Assembly (NCBI GenBank): GCA_964036275.1
Contig: OZ038438.1
Coordinates: forward strand, 7,074,978-7,138,977
Direction of reading: 5' to 3'
Length of the DNA: 64,000 bases
Source: Litoditis marina
Taxonomy: Eukaryota; Nematoda; Chromadorea; Rhabditida; Rhabditidae
The translations under genes were made by a program, and so were the position numbers. Positions 24,701-36,700 of the stretch are shown in pieces. The notes under the pieces were generated by a model. The model made no database searches and was not told where the DNA came from. It saw nothing but the letters and a program-made list of their open reading frames with translations. Position 1 is the stretch's first letter, and each line of letters opens with the position of its first letter.

Positions 24701-27700
24701 AGCCAGAATCACATTCCATGAAACTGTTTGAACTCAAAGAAACGTCAACATCATGGAATATAGTTGAATTTCAGTACTTCAACCAGCCTCTGACCCAGCC
24801 AGGTCGACCATCCACTCACCGCGGACCGCCCACAGACCAGAGAGGTATAATAATTTATTTCTGGATCGCATTTTCATCTACACAATGATTGTCACATAGG
24901 ACAAAACAATGGCTGTAATAAGAAAAGTGTTACAATTGTTGTTATTATGCTTACAAACCAGATCTCAAGATGCACGATGTTTCCCGTTTGCCAATCAGTA
25001 AAGAACATCCCGGCGACTTTATCCCGTAATGCGACTCTGGTTTCAATAAAAAAGTCGGGATGTTCATGGATACGGTTACTTTTTGGGTCAGAATTTAATT
25101 AACAGTTACAAATCCTCTCTTACTGTCAGGTCCACCGCAACCTCCGCGACCCAACCAAGGACCAGGGCAGCCATCTCAACAGATCGTTGATCGGGTACCA
25201 CTGGATCAGTTTGGTATGAAGACTTCTCATTTTAAATTTGAGAGATTTTTCAAAACCACACCATTAAAATGTTATTCTCCCTCTCTACAGTTTTTCCCGA
25301 TGTAGCGTGAAGTAGGTGTCAAAAACTGGATACAATTGTCATTTAATATAAGCTCAGCTGCGTCGTGTTCGTGTGCGTGCAGCAGTCACATTTCCAGTTT
25401 TGTGTTCGATATTCGTTCAATATCCTAATATTTTAAACAGTTTCACTCTCTGAAACACGTGTCACACGTATCACACACTGTGACTACAGTACGAGTGTAT
25501 CAATATAATATCTATAATATACGTTGTATCAATTTCAGGTCGACTGTACCGTCCCGAGGACCTCGCCCGTATTCCACACGACTCGTTCGGCAGACCGATT
25601 TCCCTTGAAGATTCGCGGTTGCCGCCCGATCAGTTCGGAGCTCCTTTGGACGCGAGAAGGGTGGGAGAATAGGACAATTTCTCTAACCCATATAACCAGA
25701 AATATCGGAGTGATTTCAATCAATACTTCTTGTACAAGTAACTGCGATTCGTTCGTTGCCGTTCGATTTAGTGTAGTTCGGTCGAGCATAATTGACCGGT
25801 TAAACCGAAAAGCAACGGGATAAAACTACAAACACCGCAAAGCACGAGCAGGATAACATATAACGTTTACAAACGTTTTCTTTGAGATAAGCAAACTCTA
25901 GAAAGTGGAGTTTTTTCAGCAGCCACAACAACTGGTGCCCGTGGATCAGCACGGACGTCCAATCAGGCAGCCTGGTCAGTTTTATAAATGATTTACTCAA
26001 AAATTATATAAAAACAACTCAGCTTTTCTTCTATTTATGAAATTTTCCGACTTTCTCAGCACTGACAAAACATTACGAAGCAGAAAGTATGAATACACGT
26101 TGCACGTGTATTCATTAAATGGTTATGATAACTTATTAGGTTTTCCTTTCAAAGCTTACAGATGCGGACTGAAATTCATTATGAGGCCATTTGTTACTAT
26201 AATAATGAAAGTAGTCTCGAATAAAGTGAAACATTTAACTAAAAACCAACTTGTTTACAGACCGGCCACCACCTCCCGACTACTCAATGACCGAGAAAAA
26301 GAAACTTGTTCCACAGGAAAAGGTGCATTCAATTTTTCTAGAATATTGATAGAAATTTAGAAACGAAGTGAATATTCTAGCAATGCAGAAATTCAGAATT
26401 TCTCATTAGGCTCTAAAAAATTAGTCAGTAAACTGAACTGAACAAGGAATATCCCATTTGGTGGTTATACACGAATCTCATATATTTGTTCTTTTCGTTC
26501 TGAACTTACGGTGTATAGTCAAACTTTCGAAAAAAAAACTTTTTTTCTAAATCTCTTAATCTTTTTTGGTTTCATGAAACGATACAAATATCTCACGATT
26601 TTCTGAACACTCAGTTATGCAAAGTTTGCTATAGGGTTTAAATTCATACTGTAGCTGACCATAACATCATAATATCTTTCAGGGTGAAACTCCCTCTAAA
26701 ACCAGAAGAGAGCAGCCGAGACAAAGAGACTCTGACAGTGATGAGGACCAAGTACAGGTACAGCAGCATATATCCAAATAATCACACGTGACACGTGAAT
26801 GAACTTCGAAAGTCGCACTTTTACTGTAATGTACGTTTCACGTGATTACATTACGAGTATATGAATGTGAAAAAGTAAGTACATTATCAAAATCTAACAT
26901 TTTAAAATCACGTTCTATACTTTGTTTCGTTTGCATATTACAACTCTTGCCGGCTGTCGTGTCCGGCTAGTTTTCAGTTGATTTCCCATCAATCGGGACC
27001 ATAGACGAATGTAGTACCTAAGATGACATCGATATTAGTGGATTAAAACCAATTTTTGATTTGACTACAGGGCATTGACTGCTAACCTGTGAATTTTTCC
27101 AGGTTCCTACCCGTATGCTCCGCGGAGAGCGTCGAGAAATCGAAGAAGAGATAGCCAATCGTATTCTGTCAGACATATCAGAAGAAGGCTCAGTGGCCGG
27201 CAGTTTGGCTAGTCTCGATGACTTCGACCAGTACAGTAATGTCAAACAGGTGACTATAGTTTTTGCTTGATTACAGCGGCGTATACTGTATATCTCAATT
27301 TGGGCTGTGTACAAACACATCTATACGATTCCTCCACAGCGTCGACATGAGGCCAGTTGGTAGAGTGGTTAGCGTCCGCGGCTCGCAAACTTTTGGGCTC
27401 GGTTAGAGGGTTAGAGTCTCACATGAGACGGATATTTTATGAATTTGGCACGCACTATAACTCTCGTTCCCAGATTTCCTACTGAGCTTTCCATCGACGA
27501 TTTTTAATAAAAATTAAACTTGCTCTGAGATCATTCCGGATAACTTTTGTGATAAAAAGTCAAAATCTAACACAACAATTGTAAGTATATCCGATAACGT
27601 TCATGTGAGTCAAACGGAATGAAACTTAGGTGTTTCTACTGTAGGAGTCTCCGCAGGAATTAAATAGACAACATTATGTATTGTGTAGAGGTGCTCAGTG

Positions 27701-30700
27701 AGTGTCTAGTTTTTCTTTCAACATCTATGATTGAGCGTTATATACTTATGAAAAATGCGTTTGATGGTCGATTTCACAAAAAAATTCATAAAACTCAATC
27801 AGAACACGCCTGACGAAAGATCAACTGTGCACTTCATCGGTGCACGGTCTTGACTCCTGATGTGTTTACAAGTTCTACGTGACTATGACTTAACTGACAC
27901 TACACTACGTTTCTGAAAAGAATTTTCTTGTTCGAATAATAATCACCGGTTATATGACTAACGAGATGTTTCACATCTGGCCGACATCTGTCTTCACCAT
28001 TGAGGTTACGACAGCTTAAGCAGCTCTAACTCCTCAACACTTTCAGTTAAATGTTTCCTTTCCGCTGACTTAGGCAAAGCAAGCTTGACCGTCACATTGA
28101 CACTCGCAGCGTTAAAAACATCAAGTTATTTTCACGTGAGTCCTCTCCAAAACAGCTCACATTCATAGTAAGAAAGCACTATCTAGTTTGGTTTTCATTT
28201 TTCTCCTCGCTTTCGCCTTATCGTTCCTTTTTAGTATCGTGAGTTGCGGAAGAAGCGTTCCCGATCTCGGTCGTCCACTCCTAAGGCGGAATCTGACGCC
28301 TCCACGCCAACCCTCTCCCCAGTGAACACCGTTCGAGAAGGAAACTTCTTCCCGGATTCCTCCGTCGAACGTCTACCCGTGCACGACAAAGAGGTACGGT
28401 GATCATCACAAAGAAATCAGTTTGGAAAATCGACAAATTTCATTATCATTGACAGTATGGTTTTATGGACCAGTGGGGTAGATTGAGAAGATCCTGCAGC
28501 TGTGTGTGCTACATATAATGATATGTTTTTTGAAAAACAATCATAAAATCAAAATAACAACAAGCAAAATATTCAACACTAGCCCTGCTCACAGGCGATC
28601 ATTTTTACCACACTTTCACTAGTGAACAAATTAGAAACCTGCTGCTTCGCGCTGTTCGTTTGGGTTTGGCTTCAAGTGATAATGCTCACTGAGCCTTTTA
28701 CTGCTTCTCAACAACAACGTGGTATGGTGGTCTCTGTGGTAAATTTTGAACCTGATATCAGATGTTACTAGAGAACTACAGCATGTCTACACGACTCAGT
28801 TGGAAGTTGTACGTAATGCGAATAATTGAAACACACCGCAACGAACTGGAAAAACACCTGATGTCATAGATCAACTTCTTAACTATACCTGAGATATTAG
28901 AGGAAGATAAACCAACTTTGTACGGGAATGCCTTTGAGAGTGTGTCATGTTTCATGTCAGCTGTCGCGAAACGGGGCTTTGTGGCAGGCATGCTACTTTT
29001 TACCTAAACTACCCTCCTTCTTTCCACTCTCAATGGCACTTGTGCATAAAATCCTATTTTCGTATACTCCACATCCTCTTCACCTTATGATTGTTGGGAA
29101 TATTGAGAGCAAGTCCCTCCGATGTTTAGTACCTTTAACCGGAATTTTTGAACTGGAACCATTTGATCCGGTTCTAAACTTATATTGACGACTAACGTAC
29201 CTCTTGGTATCCTGTAATTCAATTTTTGACAAAATAAGAACATATTTTCCGGTAGCTTGTTGGTACAGTACCGTCAAAGTGGATTTGTACATATTGTGTA
29301 CCGATCAGTGATTACTACAGTAGTGTGGAACAACTGATATCCAGTTTTTGTTTGTATTGGCCATGATTTTGCGCGGGTACTGAGAGCTGCTTCCTATTCC
29401 CGCTCGAGTGCTTGACTAACCTCGAATATTGCCGGCAATCTTCGTCTATTGATTTGATTGTCATCGTTTAATTTTTAATAGATCGAGCCGCCAAACCGAT
29501 CCTTGTATATTTCAGCGAAAAACGTTAGCATATTTCAGTCTTGTTCTCTCCATATTCTTTCTCTCTATGGTTTCGTGAAAAATTGGCGACGAATACTTTT
29601 TGTACATGAGTCAAGCTTGGCATAATAACTAATTTAACGATTGTTTCACTATGAATAGTTGATTATTTTCCACATAGTTAGTGTATATAACACTCTATTT
29701 ACTATATTCTCCTTTCTCTCTTTTCTCTCCCTCTTACTTGTTCTCATAACTGAGTTGGTAGGGCTGCTTGGGTCCTATGTCTTCTACGGTTACAATGGTA
29801 GATACGTCCTTAAGGACCAGACGACAGGTGATGACTAAAATATCCTGTCTCGACCGTGGCATCGAGAAAAAGTTGCGCAACAAATCTCCAGATGTACAGG
29901 TGGTAAGTTTGCCGTAGCGCCAGCCGAACGCTCACTGAAAACAATGTAAAATATATGTTTATTCAAAAGAGTGATAGCTTTTGTTGTCAACAAAATTATA
30001 ATTGTCAATAATTTGAAGTTGTACGAACTGCAGAACTGGCTTGTAGTCTTGTTTAAGTGATATTTACAGGTTCTCCAATTAAATTGTAGTTGGTGTAACG
30101 CTGAGGGTTACATAAGTACACATTATTGTCGGTTCAACTTGTAGTATAGAGATGTATCAGTCAGTAAAGAGCTCAATTCCACCTTATGTTTGTAAATGCA
30201 TGGGTCACAGAAACATTTGACTGAACAGTTCACACTCACGTGAGTCTAGAACACAATGAAATCAGTACAGTTAACCGAAGAGACTACGGGGACATTCTCC
30301 TTTTCAGCTTCTGGAGAGAGCGGAAAACGACCCGGAAATACCCGTGGGAGCTCCACTTTTCCTTGAAGGGCTGCACAATAACCTGATTATCGACACCACC
30401 AGGTACGAAACTCACCGAACAACTCCCGGTTACCAGTTGTAACTCACCCGTCTTTTCACTAAAGGAAATATCTGCTCAGGACAGTAGGTACCGTTGTGTT
30501 CTTTCACAGTTCACTGTAACGGATACGTTCACGCATAGCATCCAGGCGTAATTTGTAAAAAATAAAAGTAATTTATAAAATAAATGCGAAATCTGAGTCA
30601 CTGTTCAGCCTGAGCAATACAAACTTATTTTATGTGGATTCAGAGACACTCCCTCTCCCAATCTACTCAGTCCGAAGAGTCCGAGAAGATCTGCTCCCGG

Positions 30701-33700
30701 AACGAAGAGTCCAGTCATGCTCTCACCCGGCAGAGAACACTCCATGGAGGTAGCCCTACCAACTATAAAATACTTCATTCTCCGTAAGGCATTCGCTTCA
30801 CTGAATCCTTTTCATTATATTATCAGCATTATTATTATTAATAATGTTTGTATTCGTGAACAGGTGTTGATTGCCATGAAGAGAGGAAAGCCGTCCTTCC
30901 TGCCACCCGGTGAACAGGTACCCGACATCGATGATGAGGACGCCCACATGGACGACCGCAAGAAGAAGGTAGAGTTCCACACATTCCCACTTACACTTGG
31001 CAGCGTGCCCATGAATATTCCAGGCTATTTTTCACCATTTTAAAGTTTTTCAAAAAGTTACAAATATCTGTATGCGGTTGTTCAGTTTCATGAGAACACG
31101 CAAACGGGAAAAGACTTGCTTTGCGAATAGTCATCCGAAATTCTTGGTACGCTGCCAATGAGTCTCAGGGCAAATTGAACGAACTATGTAGTCCCCAACA
31201 AAGACAGTGAAGCGCTGAGTCGATTATTTGCCAGCGGGGGAGAGTGTGAGTAGATCAGGTACACGCAGACGAACAAACACTGTATGATCCTGCTGAATGG
31301 AAACGACGAACTTTATATTGCACGACTGGCGACACTACCCTGCATTATATAACATTTCTAATGTAAACTACTGTGATATTTTACTGTTTTGATGTTTTTC
31401 GAGCGAGCGACCGAAAGGTAAAAAGCTGAACTAGTAGAGCATATTATCAGGGTTTCCTATAATGACAGTGAGACTTGACGAGTATTGTTCCAGATCAAGC
31501 CCTCCACTCACGACGACGGTTTCAAAGATTTGAAAGACGAACTGGAGAAAGACAAAAATAAGCGAAAGGTCAGCCAGCTGGTGCCCTTTTCCAGAGTTTT
31601 GTACATTAGAGAACAGTGTGATAATCAATCTCATGTTGAATGATGTATACTCAACTTACTCCTTGAGGAACGATTTGAAGTGAACTTAATGAACACAGGA
31701 AAAAAAAGATTTGCAAATATAATTCAATTAATTTATGAAAGTGTTTCAAGACAGTCCTCGACGATCTGGACAAGTACCGACCGAAGAACTTCTACAAGGA
31801 TGATGCCGACTTGGAGATGCCAGACTACGATATTGATGACTCGCCCTGGGACTCTCACTATCAGGTATTAATTGCGTTTGGAATAACCAGTCTAAATTAA
31901 ACGTTCGTAGTGGTGACCATAAGATAATCTGATGTGTTCCTTCACATCTAAATGTCATTATTCACTCAAATCTGGACCAATAACTATTTTCGCTCTGTTC
32001 AAAATGTTTGTGTGATTGTTTAGATCGGTCCGGACACCTATCTGATGGCGACCCGCGGCCCTTCCTTCAACAGCCGCGTCCGCGACTACCGCAGAAACCT
32101 GTGGGGCGACGGCGCGCCGCTGGTCAAGCAGGGCTTCCTCGGAATGCGCAACCAAGAAGTCACTGTCAGAGAGAGAAGGAGGTTCGAACATCTTATATAC
32201 TGTCTGTCTATGTTCACGGGCTCTTACTGTGACACAATGGGGTTTCAATCCAAACTTGTATGTATTGGGCGTTGCGGAAAACTCCGCAATTTCGGGGTCC
32301 AGGGATAACAACTTTGTAAATCCAACTACTGACTTCGAGTTTATTTTCTGTTTAGGCTACTTGTCGTCTGGAGTATACTCCGTGACTAGGTATAACAGAA
32401 ACGGAACACGGTAAATTTTTATTTGGTTTTCACACGTCGAAATATACTGTGATGGCCGAAAATACCGTATGCACTCTCTTACATATGGGAGGTGGACTAT
32501 CTATATCAGTGTAACAAGTGATTGGCAAAGTTTTGGGGCCGCTTCAAACTACATCGTTGATGCAAAATAATGTGGTTGTTTCAGATACACTGACATCCTG
32601 CGAGAGAAGGCGTCGAACTTGGAGCCCAAGTCGAATGAGCATGCCACCGCTGTACAGAAGGCACCGTCAGCCAACGCTATCGATAGGATTCGGGCTGATA
32701 TCGAGAAAGTTGCCCCCTCGGCCACCAAGAGAAATGCGGACGGAAGTAAGCATAGCATCATACTGAAAATGACCACACCTCCGTTGTAGTTTGATATCAT
32801 CACACGCTAAAATTCACGTATTCCGACCGAATAGAAACAGGATCCAACTACATACGCCGTACACAAACTGGCAATACGCCGTACACAAACTTATTAGTTT
32901 CTATTCAGCTCAGAACACATAAACTGCTCGTTGATGAAAATAGTGTCTCCTGGGGCGGTGTAACATCCCGCTGCTTCTATACTAACCTTTGCCGTCTCCT
33001 ACATACGATGTTACTCTGCTCTCACATCACGCCGAGATACGAGTGGTGGGAAAAAGTATGCGAATCAAGAGAGGCAGGAAGCGATAAAAGTGCCGGAATG
33101 GTGTAGCATACGCACTCTGTTTTAGCGTACGCTCCTATCTTCGTTTCCCGTCTCCGAGATGCCTATTTGTCGAACAAGTCAGCCGTGTTTGAGTGTTCTG
33201 TGGCCGGTAGCCCCGCCCCCGCCGTCCAATGGACCTTCCAAGGAAAGGCTATCGAGTCGGATGAGAGACGCCATATTGAACAGGTACCTGAAACATTTGA
33301 AATGCTGGAAGTATAAAAAATAGAAAACTGTTCAATTTGCTTTTCGGTATTGACATACCGTGAATAAACTGTGGCGTTTCTTGAGCTCAGATTTTTCTAA
33401 TGTGCGAACTGAATTGCTCAATTTTAGCAAAAACATCCACTACATCCGACGTTTCAAAAACATCCGGAGAGCAACATGGTCTCTGGTAAAGCTGATGTAC
33501 CTACTTTTGATTGGACGCATTGCGTGTCGCGCGGCATTGTCATGTGAATGTCACGTGAACTGATCAAACTAATATACGAGTTATTCGTGCTCTCTGATCT
33601 CAATACAGTTGAAAGCAGCCCGAAACAGAACCTCTGCTCAAGTTGTGTTCCGGTCTCCTTTAAAACCGTGGTCATCCCATAACAGCTATAATTAAATGGT

Positions 33701-36700
33701 AATTTACAGTCGGGTTCAATCTGTCGTCTAACCATTGCCAAGCCAGTCGCCTATGACTTGGGAGAATATACGTGTAGCGCGAACAATGAGTTCGGTTCCG
33801 ACAAAACGACCAGCAGGATTATTAGTGGAGGTTAGTATTAGAAACTGGAAATATATGAGGTTGTAGTTTGATCTACATTTACAGGTTTTCAAATCACGAC
33901 TGAAATCGGGCGGTATCAAACTACAAACACGTTTGTTCTGAGCTAGGTGTACAGGATCGACCTGCCCTGCCCTGATCAAATCCTATATGTAAATGCGAAA
34001 TGGAACATTGGAATACGGTGTTCTGTCCATTACTCTGATTCATAATGCAATCAATCGGTAAAATAATAAAGACGACAATCTGGAGCTCTGGCGAAATACT
34101 GACAATTGTAGCTGCGTTGTGGTATGGAATTTCCATCTTATGCATAATTTCATTCACAAGCTGATTAGTCAAGCTATGATGTTCATTGCTGACAGAAAGT
34201 TTAAGTGGTTTTGCTACAATAGTTCCTGAAACCTAAGGTGACTTATGGTGATTTATGGTTCATTCAAGAGGCACCCACCCGCCCTGGACGACCCGAGTCC
34301 GAACTTTCCTCGGATACCGAGCTGTTCATCACGTGGGAGGCACCCGAAGGACCCACGTATCTGGAAGGAATCACATATCGACTAGAATATAGACCGGCTG
34401 GTAGGTTATCGTTGCCAGCGCACGAGTACTGAGTACTGTATACCTCACTCTCTGGTGTGAGCTCTTACTAAGATCAGTTCCGTCGAGAACTGGGGTCAAA
34501 CCTAGTTCCAAAGACCCTCTGTCTATTTGACTTTGAATTGAACGAATCTATGACCCCACACACTATCTGGACAAACTCACGGAACCATCTCCTGTTTTTA
34601 TTTGTATCACTTCTAGAAATCGAATAGTAGTCAGAATACAAACAACTGTGAGCGAGAATTTCAGGACCTTCTGATTTGGCCGCTGCATGGGTAGTAATCA
34701 GTGAGCATGTGGATGACGAAGCCGTGATAGTCAAATATCTGGATCCTCTTGGAATATACCAATTCAGGTAGGGTTCGAACAAATCGTGCACTTTTTTAAA
34801 CGCACGTGGGCCTATAAAGTGCGGTGTTGATGATGTGCCTGTTGTTGAGCAAAGAACAATGTTTTTATTTATGTCTCAGAAAATCCTACTATGAACCTAC
34901 TTTTTCAACGAAACCAAGTACCGACTTTAATATATAAATATGTTTTCAGAGTTACTGCTCGCAATGGTTTCGGACTGGGAACTCCATCCCTCAGCAGCAG
35001 AATTGTTCAAACACACGGAAAAGGTTTGTGGCACGCAGCTTTTCATCAAAACTCGTTTGCAGTACATTGTGTAATTCACGTAATTCGTTCGCTCCAATCT
35101 ATGGTTTTATTCCAGCTACATAGTCTTTAACACAGTTTTTTTTGTAAATAAAAAATTTGTTGAACACATTTCAGGAGCTCCAAAGCTGCAGGTGGACACG
35201 CTGCGAAGTCAAATTCGTCTGAACGTCGTCTCACTTCCCCACATGTCGTCCCGTCAGCTGAATGAGATCTCGGAGGAGAGTGAATCTGAGGCGCACGATA
35301 CCGTGACGTCAGAACTGGCTACGGAGTTATGCTCGCAGGATCCGACATCAAGATTCCAGGTATGCGTTGTACGACTGGGTAGCTCAGAGTAACGCTATTT
35401 GAAGTGAACTCAGAGAAAAGCCAGTTCAGCTACCATCCTATTACAATTAGGCTTTGTCTGTAGGCTTGATCATTCCATTCTGTTCAGTTGTAACCTCGAT
35501 TTCTGTGAAACAACAAATGTTCAACGTTGCATACATGGGGGGGGGGTGGTTGAAATATACTTGTATCCTCCCTTTGGCCTGTAGTTGGAACAGAAGCGGA
35601 ACGAGACACTTTTCTGTTGTCACTTTCTCTTGTTTCTTTGAGTTTGTATATCATAGATTCGCTTCTATTCGTTTAATTTATTTTCTTTGCACAAGTAAAT
35701 GGAAAGATGTCCATTATTGTGTTACTAATCGGACGAAATCCTATTTTCTTACGTTTGTATGATGACAAGGGTTGTTCTTTTCAGTTGGAGTCTCTGCTGT
35801 TCAAGGGAAGATTCTCAGTGATCCGTCAGGCGGTGGACTCGAAGCAGGAGGGATCGTCCCACTGTGTCGCCAAGATCCGCGACGCCAGACAGCCCGACGC
35901 CCTCAGGGAGTTCGAGATGCTGCGCGATGCTCAGCACGAAAACGTACAGAAACTGATCGCCGCCCACAACCAGTTAGTTTCAATCAAAAAAAATTTTTAA
36001 AAGAAAGTTTTTATATTTTCTATTTGTACCCCCACATGATTGCATCTGAATCAATCAATCAATGTGTATTCCCATGCCGTAAATTATCACCGTGTAACTA
36101 CTATAGGATCATAAAATCGTTCAGGATAATTTACGTTCGTTTTGGTAGACGGTGGGTTTGGCGAGCGGTCAATCCATCTGCGTATATTTGACCTACACAA
36201 TCTCTCATTTGGTGACAAACTTACCGAGCGCTCACCCCGCATTGCTCGATTGATTCAGCCCTTCGCTGTTTTCTGGGTGAAATGGAACGACTTCAATTGT
36301 AATTCCACCCAGCCTGTCACCTTGGTAAATTCTTAGATTAAGAAGGTATACGTGTTCATCTATTTTTTTTTTCAGCAACGGCTTCTTGTTCTTGTTCTGC
36401 GAGTATTTGTATGAGGACGTTTTCTCCCGATTCGTTTTCAACGATTACTACACAGAAGAGCAAATCTGTATGACCATTCGACAACTGACAGCAGGATTGC
36501 ACTGGCTGCATTTCAGAGGGTTGGTGAACGGGAAGAGAAGACCAGAGAGAGAGAGAGAAGGAGAGAGAGAGGGGGGGGGTTCTGGAAAAATAGTACAAGT
36601 GACTATTATCATATTTCATCAACACTTTTCCTTTTCAGAATCGCCCACATGGACATCTGCCCATCAAATGTGATGTTCCAATCGAAACGCAATTGGATAG

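Larger units (their letters stand above)
23763..32745 (+). other. unc-89 inter-kinase region (exons 43-61)
   Basis: Exons: 23763-23819, 24090-24158, 24446-24562, 24775-24844, 25130-25213, 25539-25660, 25920-25974, 26261-26322, 26683-26757, 27103-27249, 28235-28393, 29762-29902, 30308-30402, 30644-30749, 30864-30968, 31494-31568, 31751-31864, 32024-32181, 32585-32745. The product is about 630 residues, low in hydrophobics and rich in Pro, Arg, Gln, Ser and acidic residues, so probably largely disordered. Recognisable pieces are a repeated D-x-[FYH]-G-x-P-like motif (exons 45-49), an SR-like stretch (RKKRSRSRSSTP, exon 53), Ser-Pro sites including SPKSPRR and TKSPV (exon 56), and charged helical stretches (exon 58). 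In worm UNC-89 the kinases and adjacent segments bind muscle partners such as LIM-9 and SCPL-1 (recalled, not tested). The 29762 acceptor (GTTGGTAG) is weak. Confidence 0.82.

Noticed and set aside
36536..36580. GA tract with a G9 run considered as a coding Arg/Glu repeat (REREGEREGG)
   Set aside because: The exon boundary at 36519 and acceptor at 36638 give a perfect kinase catalytic loop. The tract is intronic.
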